From: Triplophysa rosa
Taxonomy: Eukaryota; Chordata; Actinopteri; Cypriniformes; Nemacheilidae
Length of the DNA: 64,000 nt
NCBI RefSeq assembly: GCF_024868665.1
Contig: NC_079894.1
Span: 3,745,426-3,809,425 of the forward strand
Direction of reading: 5' to 3'
Both the position numbers and the translations under genes were made by a program. The notes under the pieces are model-generated. The model worked only from the letters and a program-made list of their open reading frames with translations. It did no database searches and had not been told where the DNA came from. Shown piece by piece: positions 12,259 to 24,761 of this stretch; position 1 is the first letter of the stretch; each line of letters opens with the position of its first letter.

Positions 12259-14333
12259 ACAAGCAAAAATAGAAATGACCCTCAAATATTTCCCAAGAAG
12301 CGCCTTAAAGTAAAAGAAGCACTACAGCGGTATGTCAAAGCCATCACCATTACATACTAACAGACAGGCTCATTTATGCCAAACTAGCGTTAAATCCCCA
12401 GAGCTTAACTTCAATGTGCTTCGGTAATTTGTTACGGTACTAAACGGTGAGGCCCGAAGCAGCAAACACTGGCCCCGTAGGGCCGATTCCACGAAAGCCA
12501 TACGTCCCCATCAGACGGCTTTTCTGATATGCCACGCAGACTCAGTGTGAGCTTTCTCGTGACATGTTTGGACAATCTGCCAAAGACGAGTGGCTCACGA
12601 TGGCTTTAACACCAGGAAATGAGGGGGATTCTGCAGTTTGTCCACCCTGGGTGGTCCGAGTCTCAAATCCTGCCCCTATTAGTGCCACCACCATGTCACC
12701 ACCTTCTCACATCAGCATTGCAAATGTGTGGAAACAACAACGAGCTTGTCAACAAAATGGAAATAAAACACACACTTATCTTAGGTTAAATTTGCTACGG
12801 TGATGCAATTCCAAACAAATTCACTATCGAGTGCCAATATACTCTCAATGGGACAAACAGCAATAGCGCGCTGACAGCTGGAGCACAACAAAATCATGCC
12901 GTTACACGAACTGGTTTCCCACACCGAGATCATACCTTCCAGAGATTAACAATAGGTTCGAACCAGATAACACGCTCTCTCCTTCCAACCCCCTGAACTC
13001 AGATTGGTGTAATTTGGACCATCTGGTTCCTCTTCAGAAATGACAAGTTCTTTGAGGGAGTTTGGGAAAAGACCTCGGAGGGATGAGAGACGAGGAAACG
13101 TTCCCGTTCCCACACTGCTACCGCTCACCGTCCCCTCTTATACGAGGAATCGAGAGAGCGAGAGAGATGGGACAGTAAAGTGACAAAGAGAGGAAGTAAA
13201 CAAGAGCGAGGGGAGGGGGTTAAGAGCAAGAAAGCAAAGAGATGAGGGCACTTCATCCCAATGCCAAGAAAACCAGGGTCATCATCCGACCAGTTCTACT
13301 GTCGAAGTTCCTCAGAGAGAAGTAATCCATGACATTTCTAACGAAAGTCAAAATTAGAAATTGAAACTGAGCTCCATCACAAACTTAGAACATACGGTAC
13401 ACTACGTACGGTACTGAAGTTTATTTGCACGTAAGTGGATCATGTGAGGTTTAAAATAGTAAACAACACAAACGCTGAAACAAATACAACTCTGACTACA
13501 CAGACGACACAAAGAGCGTGCTGTGGATTCTGCTTCATCTCACCAAGGGAGGAAACAAGGCACGATAAGCGCCATTCACACGCTCAAGTTAATGAATCGC
13601 CAACTGTTACAGTTCATCAGATGAAAGGAAATTCTTGCCCTCCACAAATTCTCCAGAGTGCGGCTTGAAAACGACATTTTATCTAAATGTCGCCCATTCG
13701 GCGATTTGAAGATAAACTCGGACACAATGCAAACCTCATTAAACTCTAGCTATTTTTGCTATGCTAACTTGAGCGCAATTCAAGCTTGATCTCATGGGAC
13801 TTCTTAACTATTTAACAAGCTGGCTAACTCGTATGAATTATTATGAGGGGATTTGTACAGAAACATACAATTATTAGAAAAAAGCAGAGGTAGTTGAATA
13901 TTTTTCAAGCATTTGTACTTTATGAGAGTTTTTTACTTTGACTTCACTACATATAGACCACTTTGCAAGACAACAATTGTCCAGAAGAACTACCGTTTTT
14001 TTATTTATTTAGTAGTATTTCTTAAATCTTGCATTAATACTTTAACCTTACAGACATTTGTTTAAAATTTTAAATCGGTTATAAATATTTTGTTGGTTGG
14101 TTGTATTTTGTTCAAACATGTTTTAACTAAAACGGGAAGTTCTTCAGGACCAGCGTTGTTTATGTCATCCAAAGAGGTCTATAAAGCATTTCTCATACTT
14201 TTCCTCCACTACATTTCACATTTTTACATGTTTTGTCACCTTTAATACGGTTCTTAAGCACATTAAAAATCTAGTACTTTCCCACTTTCAAAAGGAAAAA
14301 TACTCAAGCACAATCTCTAGTACTTTCTTTTAC

Positions 14334-14599
14334 TTAAAGAAATAGTTCACAGAAATAGATCTTGCTTTGTGAAAATGCAAAAGAAGATCATTTGAAGAAT
14401 GTTGGTAACCAAAAACCGTTGGTCCCCATTCACTTCTATTGTATGGACACAAAACCAATGCAAGTGAATGGGGACCGACATTCCACAAAATATCTTCTTT
14501 TGTGTTCTGCAGAAAAAAGAAAACCACACAGGTTTGAAATGACAACAGGGTGAGGAAATGACAGAATTTTTATTTTGAAGGTGAACTGTTCCTTTAAGT
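14334..14599. repeat. cypriniform MITE family 1, copy
   Basis: Left AAATAGTTCAC and right GTGAACTGTTCCTTTAA mark the ends. The centre CCCATTCACTT...AAGTGAATGGGG is strongly self-complementary. Short open frames on both strands are mirror images of each other, as expected for a palindromic repeat. Confidence 0.75.
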
Positions 14600-15542
14600 A
14601 TTAAAAGGAATTATGCTTTAAAATGTAGTGAAGTAACATTTTTTTCAAGCTTTTCATAAAGCACAGATATTTAAAAATATACTGTCCACTTGTGGCAAGA
14701 ATGACTTCTAGACCTCACTTCACGGAGGCGAATGCATATAACTAAAACACTCAAATGAGATCGCACAAATTCAAATGAATGAACCACCTCATAAAATACT
14801 TCAAATTCTCAAATTGTGTTGCAGAACTGTACAACCACAGAAACGTACTCTGACAGACATCTGGCACTCAAGTAAAAGTAAAGTATGACACAATGTTGCA
14901 GAAGTTATGCTTGAAAATCCCTCTGGGCTCAGTCTGTCTGTCAAGCAGACTCATTTAAAACAAGCGTCATAAAAAAACTCCAATTATAAGCTGACCTGTC
15001 TTCAACCAAGCTGCATCTATATTTGCCTCTACAAGTTCACAATCACATGCGTACGATTTTCATGATCTAGCGTCTGTGTGATGATTCACATTGTTGTGTT
15101 TAGTCTCATTCTGGGAACGTGACAGGCCAGCCAGAACTAGTTAATGAAGAGAGAGTACAGCGTTCATGATCCCATCTGATCCCTGGGGTTTTTAGAAACG
15201 CTCCTTGCTAAATCTCCCCCGAGAGTCAGCTAGGCCAGACCGAATCTCCACGTTCTCATAGGACTCTAAGCGGTGTCAGGTTGAGACATGCCTGTTTCCG
15301 CTTCGACCGTCCCAGCGAAGAAAGAATAAACATAAAAGCCATCAAAGCAAGGGAACAAAAAATAAAAGCTTGGGACGTCTTGTGGGTTCCCACCTACAGA
15401 GTTGCGCTGGGAAAAAACGAAATACAGAGCACACACAAATAAACATGTGAACTACAAATGTGAATTTGGGTTCCAGATCTTTGTTAGAGATGCAAAAGAG
15501 GTCTGTGTGTCCACTTCAGCCCATCACAAGTGACCATATAAT

Positions 15543-15732
15543 GGCTGGAACACACTACAAGACTTTTAAAATCGAAACAGGTTTTTTTTTTTTAAACGAG
15601 ACATCACTTGCAGACTTTTTGAAAGTTTCAGATAGAAACACACTAACTGATCAAATCTGCAGACTGGCACAGACTTTCTGCAACAAGTCTAGACTGAAAA
15701 TCTGAGCAAAAGTCTTGTAGTGTATTTTAGCC
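15543..15732. repeat. short terminal-inverted-repeat element
   Basis: The left end GGCTGGAACACACTACAAGA pairs with the right end TCTTGTAGTGTATTTTAGCC over a 190-bp span. The interior includes a poly-T run. It looks like a MITE of undetermined superfamily. I could not define a target duplication. Confidence 0.6.
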
Positions 15733-16050
15733 TTAAAGGTCAAGTAATTACAGACCCAAGATGTTCATCATGCTAAACAAAATCGCCGGACAACCGTTCT
15801 CAAAAACACTAAAAGGGAATATTGCTTCTTTTTGTTCGGGCAAGGCACGACAACTTTCATTTGAACTAATCTGGCGAATTTCTGGCGGGTTTATCTGAAC
15901 AAGGGAAGATGAGGGAGATGTCGAATCGGTTCAAATCCTTAGTAAAACATATAAATATCCACCCAAGCAGCGAATGACCTGCACGAACGATATCTCAAAG
16001 CGCAAAAAAACCAACAGGTATTGTTCTGGCTTTTGTTAAAACTAGTAAGT

Positions 16051-16150
16051 TTGTATTAGCACCTGTTGTATTATTGCTCCTGTATGACATATCGCTTATT
16101 GCTCCCTGAACTTTGGATAAAAGCGTCTGCTAAATGACTAAATGTAAATG
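16051..16150 (+). mobile_element. V-SINE-like 3' tail fragment
   Basis: Contains CTTTGGATAAAAGCGTCTGC followed by TAAATGACTAAATG, the conserved 3' region shared by vertebrate V-SINEs and several cypriniform SINEs. The tRNA-like head is not recognisable upstream, so this is probably a truncated copy. Confidence 0.65.
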
Positions 16151-16854
16151 TTATTGAGGACAGAGGTGTTCTTGCTTTCCCAAGCCCGAGTACTTCTGAC
16201 ACCATTTTTAACGAGACAATTTAAATGTAAACTAACTACATCAACAAATACCAAGTGAAGTAGGAGGCCAAAGAGTGAACAGACCTGTTAGAGGCCACGT
16301 GCTAACAAATGGGTTGAAATCAGTCAAGAGTGCGATGGGGCTTTAACAGAGAAATCACTTCCTGTCCTATTGTACAAAGTCACACATCTTATTGACACAC
16401 CGATCACAGACGTAATTATTCGCTTCATTCGGTGATCAGTAATGAGGGGTCTTTCCTTTGGATTGAGAATGAGAGGCCACGTAGGTCATGGCTGGTTGAG
16501 ACGGTGCTAATTGGTTATGTTAATGCTCTTTTCCCACAGCCAGAAGAAAACCTCCTCCTGCAACCCAAAGGTTTTGCTTAGGCTGGCAGAAATTAACTTC
16601 ATCTGTGAACTCAAGACCGCAGAGGAAAACATGAAGAGGTCACTGCATGTCAAGTTTAAAACCGATGGTTGTTTCCCCCTTTTACGGTTTCATTGCATTA
16701 AAAAAAACTCAGAATTATTGACGTGTTGTTTTAGTTCATCTGTTCCGTTATTCAAGTGTTGCGCTTACATTATTTGACTAACTTTACACCCCTTACAAAA
16801 ATAAACTGTGGTTTTACAAAAGTAACAAGGGCTGCACGATCATTATCGCGGTAC

Positions 16855-18183
16855 TAGTGTTGTCAAAAATATCGATATTTCGATAGTATCGATACTGAAG
16901 AATCTGAAACGGTTCCAATACCCATGTCCCACGTATCGATATCAGCTGCGCGTTCCCGCTCTCTTTCTCTTTTCCGACAGTGAGTTAACACACACTGCAC
17001 GTGAACGCACAACAACAGAGCCCCGCCTCCTCTCACATACTTGACTCGTTTGTGGCAGTTAAATCGTGTTTATGTTAGAAAAGATGGCCAGTCTCAGTAA
17101 CACATCTGGCGTGGTGCACGCTCGTTACGCTTCCCGTGTTTACCATCGCGATCCATGTGTGTGCGCTGATCAATAATTGTATCCCCTCGTTTCATTCGCC
17201 CTGGTTATATGTTGTTTATGTTAGTACAGAGTCTCCGCAACAGTTCTCATGTTTAATGCACGCGTTTCTGTCTTTATGTGCGCTCATCAATGATTTCATC
17301 CACTCGTCTCGTTCGCTCCGGTTAATTTGATGTTTGAAATAATGCTGGTGCGAGTGAAGTCTCCGCAACAGTTCTCGCGTGTGATACACGTTTGCACTTC
17401 CGTGTTTACCATAGCGCTCTATGTGTGTGCGCTGTTCAATGATTTCATCCACTCGTCTCATTCGCTCCGGTTAAAAGTTGTTAATGTTAGAAAGATGTCC
17501 AGTGCGGAGTCTCTGCAACACTTCTTGCGTTTAAGTTTGCGTTTCTGTCTATATGTGCGCTGATCAATGATTACAGTATGGGCCTATGTGAATAAAAGCC
17601 AATTTAGCCAAATAAAAATGTAGGCTATTAACTAACATTAACGAACAATGAATGAGCAATACATTTGTTCAAGTATTTATTAATCTCTTTTAAATGTTAG
17701 TTAAAAAATACAACTATTTATGTAAGCTCCCCTGTTGAAAAATCCAGTATATGCTGGGTAAGGTATGTTTTGATCGATGCTGGTTTGATCTTAAACCAGC
17801 TAAGAACCATCTTAATCAGCACATGAACAGTTTAAACCTACACAAACCAGCATCAAAACATACCAAACCAGCATAGGCTGGTTTTTTCAACAGGGTCTGG
17901 TCCATTAATACTGACAAATACAACTTTGATTTTAAATAGTAAATGTATTCTTAAAATTAACATTAGATTAACAATTAATAAATAATGTAAAAATATATAC
18001 CTCATTGTCTAGTCTTGTTCAATTTAACTTCAAATAAAAATTAAAAAGGCCTATATTGCTATTGCTTATTAGGGCCTTACTGCTATGGCAGTTTATTCCC
18101 CGTGGTATCGAAAATGGTATCGAATATCGATTTTTTTTAGGTATTGAATCGAAGTTAGAAATTCCAGTATCGTGACAACACTA
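16855..18183. mobile_element. 1.33-kb non-autonomous hAT element, copy 2
   Basis: Same family and orientation as 2220-3559 and nearly identical by eye, with an exact 8-bp duplication CGCGGTAC at 16847-16854 and 18184-18191. Differences include a short deletion in the nested fold-back unit and a few substitutions. Both copies are recent compared with the rest of the intron. Confidence 0.9.
17730..17895. repeat. fold-back MITE nested in hAT copy 2
   Basis: Counterpart of 3096-3270, with ends CCCTGTTGAAAAA / TTTTTCAACAGGG. It is slightly shorter because one AAACCAGC unit is missing. Confidence 0.7.
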
Positions 18184-18943
18184 CGCGGTACCACCAAATC
18201 CTATTGTAATCGAGCTGGCTGCGATATGCAATGTGTCGATATTTTTTTAATGCGTAGCTTGTCCGTGAAGCACGTCTCTGGGATCAGTAGGAAATGCTGC
18301 TCGATCTAAAAGCAGTGCGAGTTTGAGTCGCTTATAATGTGCATTTGAAAAAGCAACACCCGTCAAACACGATCGTTATAAATATACTTCATTATCATAA
18401 AAATACCTGATGAGGCTTGAGTAACAGTGATAAAAAGATGTTCATAGGCATTTCCTAGATTCTAGAACGTGTTATGGTCTTCTTCTGCAGTGCGTATTTG
18501 GAGTTTCCGCACGAGAGCGCCCTCTGGCTTTCGGATGCAGCAGCATTTTCCCGTACTTCACTCAAAAGCTGCGCATAAATCACGTGATGTTTATCGTCGG
18601 CTTATCGCGACAGCCCAGTTACCAAAGTTTAATTACAATAATTGTTGTAAGATCAGTCCATCAAAACCTAAGGGTCTTTGAAAAGTCAAACCCAACTTTC
18701 GAGCACGTAGGAATGAGTTAGAAATGTAAAGTTAAAAAGTCATTTTGAACCATGTCGATTAGGAACGTGGAATTATTATCGCCTCCAGCTATCAAATACA
18801 GCTTTTAGTTAGCAAGACTGTTTCACATCTGTGGAGATCAGATGCGCGTGTGTGAAATCTACATCATACATAACACTCGTGACGCGCGCACGCGGGGAGT
18901 ATTTTGCGCGTAACGCAACGCAAAGCAAAGTCGCTTAACTTAC

Positions 18944-19310
18944 CCAGGTGAAGGGTCAGATTGATGGAGTGAGGGTACTGGATGCCCGCTAACATATTCT
19001 GGCTTTGCCACCAGGTGGTATCCGCTTGGTTGTTGTAGTCGGTGAGAAACGCAGCGTCGTGATGCAGTCCGGGGTCCCCGGCATCGCAAATGTGGCACGA
19101 TTTGGTGACCCCCGTTGCCCCGGTCTGCACGCAGTACTCTTCGGGCGGAGTGCCGCAGGTGTTGGTGGCCACCACGGTCACGTTGAAAGCGGCGTTAACA
19201 AACTCCGGCATGCAACGTTGAGGCCGATTGTCCTCGTCTATACATTCATCCATAGCTCCGTGACTGCCCGCTGCCCACAAAGTCAATAATATCAAGTAAA
19301 AAAGTACCAT
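18944..19310 (-). CDS. lamc1: laminin subunit gamma-1, coding exon 1 (5' partial gene)
   Basis: First coding exon of laminin gamma-1, the secreted chain that joins alpha and beta chains into basement-membrane laminin trimers. The start at 19310 opens a hydrophobic signal peptide (about residues 1-18, ending GSHG), followed by AMDEC and the start of the laminin N-terminal (LN, domain VI) polymerisation module: QRCMPEFVNAAF, ATNTCGTPPEEYCVQTG, LTDYNNQADTTWWQSQ and SINLTLHLG. These match vertebrate gamma-1 almost residue for residue, including the conserved cysteines and the N-glycosylation sites NVT and NLT. The exon gives 122 codons plus one base and stops at a GTAAGT donor (18943-18938). The next exon and the rest of the roughly 1,600-residue protein lie left of the window, so intron 1 is at least 18.9 kb. 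The open frame continues about 25 codons past the donor, but that is intron read-through. Confidence 0.95.
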
Positions 19311-19420
19311 TGTGTCCTCTCGTTTGCGCGACTTTAAATACCTTTATCGTCTCGAATCCCCGCAGCCTTTCAAAGTTTGCGGTAACTCGCCAGCTACCGT
19401 GTTTGCGGGTTTATAAATAA
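19311..19420 (-). promoter_or_regulatory. lamc1: candidate lamc1 core promoter and 5'UTR with TATA box
   Basis: On the minus strand TATAAA reads from 19415 to 19410, about 100 bp upstream of the lamc1 ATG. A start site about 30 bp downstream (near 19380) would leave a 5'UTR of about 70 nt. CpGs are frequent around the exon. The TATA assignment is inference from sequence and spacing. No transcript was seen, and a start further right cannot be excluded. Confidence 0.4.
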
Positions 19421-20439
19421 ACCATGCGGGAAATAGTGGCGCTGGCTTTTCCTCCGCAAAACGTTCGAGCTGCTCTCAACTTCTCTCGTGCAAACGTCCA
19501 CTTTATTTGAGCTTTGTAACCCCAGCCATGGGGGGAAAAGTTTAGGAGAAAAGGAGCTATATCCGACTACACCCTGGCAGCCAGTGCGCAAGTCAACGAA
19601 CTTCCAAAAAAAAAATCTCTGCGCCGTCTACTTCCGCCTGAAGGATGCTTTGATGGACCGCCGACCCGCTAAACAAGGCAAGTCCGAATGGACGGGGAGA
19701 CGTGAGTGGGCGTGGCGTGAGGCGTTGTATTATAATAGGTCAGTTTTTGACTGAACTGGGTGGGCGGGGTCAAAATCTCATACTTAACAGATCCTCAACG
19801 AGGCGAATCGAACGGTGGACTCGCCACAAACTATCCGTAAAGAGATCAACAGATTTTGATTCGTCGTCAGATAATATGTGAAAAGAACATCTGATTCACC
19901 AGATCACCCTTAATCGTGTCTTAAAAACCCAAGAAAACACCGGCCCTTTAAAACGGGCTGTCCAGATAGATGGCAACTTACATTTTTGTGATCTTTACCT
20001 TCACATGAGTTCTAAAAACATCTCTTCCGGATGAATCTCCCGTGCTATGAATAGGCCTAACTAAAGGAAGATAGCTGTTCCTTGCAGTTAGCGGTGGGGT
20101 CAAAGAGCAAGGTTATATATACTTCACCAGTCAAGGGTGTATCCAAAATTTTGAATAGCTTAGTGACTGCGTATTAATATTCTACCAACATTGTTTCAAA
20201 GATAATAGATAATAGATAACCAACACACAGCTCCCTCCGCTCTTTCTCTTTCCTCTCCGTTATAAATAAGGGGAAAGTATGAAACGTTCATCTTTTTAAC
20301 AGAGATTTAAAATAAAACAAGGAGAATTTTTGTATTGTATGTGCATTGAATGAAAGCCTAATTATTTACTAATAATGAATGGAATATACAGTATATATAA
20401 TATATGTATAGATACAGTACATACTTTATATATTAAAAA

Positions 20440-20866
20440 TATATCATTTTACAGAATTTTTACAGATTTTGCACATAAATGTGTATTTTTACAGATTTTT
20501 TTATTTAATTTTTAATTACAGAAAAAGACTGCAAATTCACAAGAAAACAGGGGAAATGTGATTTTACAGGGAAAACCCGTTGTTTTACAGTTTATTTCTG
20601 GCGCCCCAGCTGCAGCCAGCTGCCAGAAAATTTCCGTTTTTTTAAACAAGATTTCATTTTTTTACAGTTTATTTGTGATTTTTTTTTCAAAAACTATAAA
20701 ATTACAGAACAAGACAACACATTTACAAGAAAAATGGGTAAATCAATTTAATATATATCCTTATATCCTATAAATCTACTGAAATAAAATATATTTTACG
20801 GTATATTTCTGTTTTTCCAGTTTACAGAAAATGTACGTTTTTTTAAGGATTTTTTTACAGTGTAGG
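20440..20866. repeat. TTTTTACAG-rich fish DNA repeat
   Basis: Repeated TTTTTACAG / ACAGAAAA motifs end in GGATTTTTTTACAGTG, a terminal sequence frequent in fish MITE-like repeats. Boundaries are approximate and there is no coding frame. Confidence 0.45.
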
Positions 20867-22071
20867 CTCACAATCACTTCACACTGCAACTAAATCATGT
20901 CTCTATTTAAAATAACATTTTATAAGTACATTTATACTTTGCCACTGTGCATATAGCTTGATTTGACTGCCCACAACATTCAGAAATACTAAGTCCTTGA
21001 TAAAACATAAATTCATAACAAATTAGTCAAATAAAATGAATAAATAAACAAGCAAACTGGCCACTGTGGTATGAAATGAGCACAACTATCTCATTACCAG
21101 TAAACAACACGTTCATCATCTCCAGTGTTGACAATGAATTAAACATTAGTTGAGATAATGTTATTAGGATTAAATCAAAAAGCTTTATTTGGTAATCAAA
21201 GAAGTATTGGCATTAAACACAACAATTAATCAGTTTCCAGCTGTGACGATTCATTTGGCTAATGTCTCTAAATGGTCTCTTGTAAACAGATACACAGTGG
21301 TCAATAGATCTGCAAATCTACCTCACAAAACCATAAGCCAAATATTAATGATATATAGGCAAGTTACACAATGTGCCACAATACTCAGAATTTTTTTTTA
21401 TACATTTTAAACTGAATTTTGACGTTCTAGCAAATAAAACCTTTCACCTCGGGCATTGAGTTTTAAACTTAGCTACTGTCTGTCCATCCATCGGCATAGT
21501 TTCAGTGTCACTGCATCTAGTACAGGACAAATGACAGTTAGATATATCCCCATGTCAAAATGAGAGATGAGTTCTCAACACTTTGTCAAAAGCTCATTCC
21601 AGCCCCTCATACTGAAGCAGTGCTCGGTTGCCTCAGGCATGCCCAGAATATGCATTATCTCACTACTACTGTACCTCTACAACGCTGAACACATTCATCA
21701 GCAATTGTTCTCTAAAAGGACATAGTTGCTCCAGGATACAATATCTTACATAGAGGAATAAACATAAACCATGTTCTGCCCATAGAAATCCCTGCATTCT
21801 CTGGATTTTTGTGTAAATTACATCTGAAGGCCACCATCAGACGTAAAGACTACATTTATATTTGTTCACAAAGAAATTCCTGCAGTTTATATTTGCAGTT
21901 ATAATTCCAGTCACAAAACTGTATTGATTAATTTAAGTAAAAATTGTCATATTTATAAGCTATATTAAGCCACAAAAAACCTTTGTGGTTCTACGTCTCC
22001 CCCTATGGGCAATCATTAGCAATGCTTCTGCCCAAGCTAAACATTGTAAAAGATATGATTGTTATTATATA

Positions 22072-22562
22072 CAGTGTTAGGCAAATTACTCTGGAAAAGT
22101 AATCAATTACTAGTTACTAATCACATATTCAACAGTGTAATTAGATTACTGTACAAATTACTCTCTCCAAAAAGTATTTAATTACTTATTACTAATTACT
22201 TTCTATATCCTACATCAACCTTGATGAGTTAAGTGATTCAAGCATAGACATGAAAGGCTCTTTTCATTCATTCAAATAAATCATATAAAACTACATAAAG
22301 TGGTATTATTAAATGACCAAAGTATTACAAATGTGAGAATTATACGGTAAAGCACGGATTTTAAAGTTAGACTTTGAATTTGGATGTCAATTCCACTATT
22401 GCACAAACACATTTTACTCAAAGTATTTAGTTTAATTACATCAGAAATAACTGTAATTAAATTACAGAAAAAATTAGAGTAATCCCTTACTTTACTTTTT
22501 CATGGGAAAAGTAATTAAAATACAGTAACTAATTACTTAGTAACTAGTTACACCCAACACTG
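22072..22562. mobile_element. hAT MITE of the TAATTACTAGTTAC family, copy 2
   Basis: Starts CAGTGTTAGG and ends TAACTAGTTACACCCAACAC plus TG. It has an exact 8-bp duplication, ATTATATA, at 22064-22071 and 22563-22570. The length of 491 bp agrees with copy 1, and its right end is more complete. Confidence 0.88.
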
Positions 22563-24556
22563 ATTATATAGTATAAAAATATAATAATGCTTACAAAAGA
22601 TAAGTGAATTACATTCTATTATTTAGGCTACATAATAAACAGCACTAACTACCAAAAAATAAATATGTTTGGGGGTATTGTGGCGTACAAAAAAAGCCCA
22701 TTTTAAACTGTCAAATGATGTTATCGTGGTGATTAGTGATGAGCTCAAATTAGACGCAGAATAAACCGAAATCGATAAATGGACGTGCAGGTGCTCAGGT
22801 CACCTAGGGGAGCGAGTGATGCGCGAGACCAGGATAAGTCAATTCACGCTACTGTACTAACCTATACCTGACACGTTCAATACTGCTTTCAGTTGTTACA
22901 GTTAGGGAACATGTGTTTATACAATTTATATAGACTTGGGACTCAAGAGGACATTTCCAACCCAAGTTAAAGCAGGGAGACGAGAGTAGCCCAATGGATG
23001 CAAGGTTTGATCATGTTTTTGTGCACGTTGGATCTGTCATCAGTTCTCAATAAAGTATAATGCTGACTTCAACAGCTCTTTATTAAAACACATTACAGAC
23101 CTACACTTACTGTGACATGAGAGGGTTTGGTCTTAACTGACGTCAGAACACTTCGTCTCAACCTTTTTGACAATAAAATATTGTACATCTTGGAAGATTA
23201 TTAGAAAGTACATTAAAAATAAGAAACACTGCCCTGGGTGAACTGCCCTTCACGTGAGATTTTTTTTCAGATAGACCCTTAAGATCCAGAATAGACCCCT
23301 GAAAGCCCAGATCAAAGCCCAGACTATAAAAAATCATATCAATAACAGACAACTGTATCAAGCCATGTTTAAAAGTAGGGTTCATATTCGGTGTAAATTC
23401 CGCCCCCCCCCAAAATGCTAAACTTTCCATAATTTTATCATTTCAGTTGAAGGAGGGCTTATAAGACTATAGGATAAATTTACTGGTCCAGCTAAGGATA
23501 TGATGTAGTCATTTTTACCAGATTTGTTATACCATGACACAGGCCAAATGTGCCTCCTGTTACAGGACATTCTAATCTCCTTTTTGTAAGTGTTAAGAAT
23601 GAATAGTTACTGTATAATATTTACATTTTTTAAATGCCCTAAAATTTCCCTCACTTTACCCTGCAACTGCATTTCAATGAAGTATTACTAAACAAGTATT
23701 ATCTAAAAAAGCCGTAATATTTTATGCCACATTGTAATTTTAATGCATTTCTAAAAAGGGACTTGAATGTAATTTAGTCCCGTTTTTAGGTGACCTCATT
23801 TTGCCCATTCAGTCCTTACAAGTAACCAGTAAAACATATATGTTGATTTTATTTAATTAATTTAAAAAACACTGTGAACAGGGTGGACACAACGTAACAG
23901 GTTGTAAATAACAGGAGTGACATTTTATGCTAAACTCTGCCATTTCGACACATATGGTTGGTGAACAACACGCTAGCACATGGTGACTTCAGAGGAAGAT
24001 TTTTAACATGTTTAATAACCATATTTCTCAAGATTACAAAAAATATTGTTTCCTCTAAGCGTAACAGAGAGGACATGTTATGCTTTAGCACATCAGTGAA
24101 CCATTTGAATGTTGAAAAAACTTACTCTGATCCTTGTCTGCTTCTGAGTACATATTAATTATCTAAGACAAGTTTTATTATAATCTCATTTTTAAACAAA
24201 ATATTCCACATATGTCTTGGGGACTCAAATGGCACCAAATAATAGGAATGAGCCGTAGGTGTAATGCTGATTGCTGATACAATCATCAAAGAAACGGACA
24301 AAAAATATATATTTGTAGTTTCAGATGTCCTAAAAAGTTCTGCACTTATTTCATAACATGAAAACATTATTTGTAGGTTAATGTCTGACTAATATGAAGA
24401 ACATTTGTGTACACCTGTCACTATCTCATCCATGACAACCCCATGCACAGGCTAAACATTGACTAAAAGCAGCCCAGGACGTGCAGTCACTTGCTCGAGT
24501 CAACAAAAATAAAACTGTCACAAACTATTCAGAAAACATTTAACTAGAGGAATTAT

Positions 24557-24562
24557 TTTATT
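24557..24562 (-). terminator. dhx9: dhx9 polyadenylation signal
   Basis: AATAAA on the minus strand about 200 nt after the dhx9 stop codon, within an A/T-rich 3'UTR. Cleavage would be expected near 24540. It is the first canonical hexamer I saw downstream of the stop. Confidence 0.6.
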
Positions 24563-24761
24563 GAAATGCAGCACGTTTGACAACTTTACATCATAGAACC
24601 AGCAAAACAAAATAAAGAAAGTACACACAAATGTGGTTGCTTACAAATTAGCATTCATGTTTAACCACAAAATATCTGTAAACTGCCACTATGACAGTCA
24701 ACTGGTTTTATAGCAACTAAAGACAAGTTACATCCATGGACTCATGCTCAGACAGACAGCT

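Larger units (their letters stand above)
16829..18616. mobile_element. hAT-type element interrupted by another hAT
   Basis: Outer ends GGGCTGCACGAT (left) and CGCGACAGCCC (right) are flanked by an imperfect 8-bp duplication (AGTAACAA / AGTTACCA). Its right two-thirds (about 18250-18600) is clearly related to the complete element at 26700-27115, sharing TGCTCGATCTAAAA and ATATACTTCATTATCAT. The hAT at 16855-18183 split it. Removing the insert leaves about 450 bp. Confidence 0.65.
1..18943 (-). other. lamc1: lamc1 intron 1 (partial), no exon seen
   Basis: This is the 5' part of lamc1 intron 1, from the exon-1 donor to the window edge. None of the short open frames here resembles laminin exon 2 or any other family I recognise. 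The longest, 188 codons on the minus strand at 8151-8717, is rich in low-complexity Ser/Phe/Leu and has no recognisable domain. Outside the mobile elements listed separately, the stretches 1-829, 3568-3956, 4143-5902, 7801-9604, 9853-12040, 12259-14333, 14600-15542 and 16151-16820 look like unique non-coding DNA. Large first introns often carry enhancers, but I cannot point to a specific site. Confidence 0.7.
19421..24540. other. lamc1-dhx9 intergenic region
   Basis: About 5 kb between the inferred lamc1 start and the dhx9 3' end. No supported exon was found on either strand. It holds an ACTGTAAAA-rich repeat (20440-20866) and one hAT MITE (22072-22562). The remainder is AT-rich unique sequence. 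The genes I remember near human DHX9 and LAMC1 (NPL, SHCBP1L) are not visible here. Confidence 0.6.
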
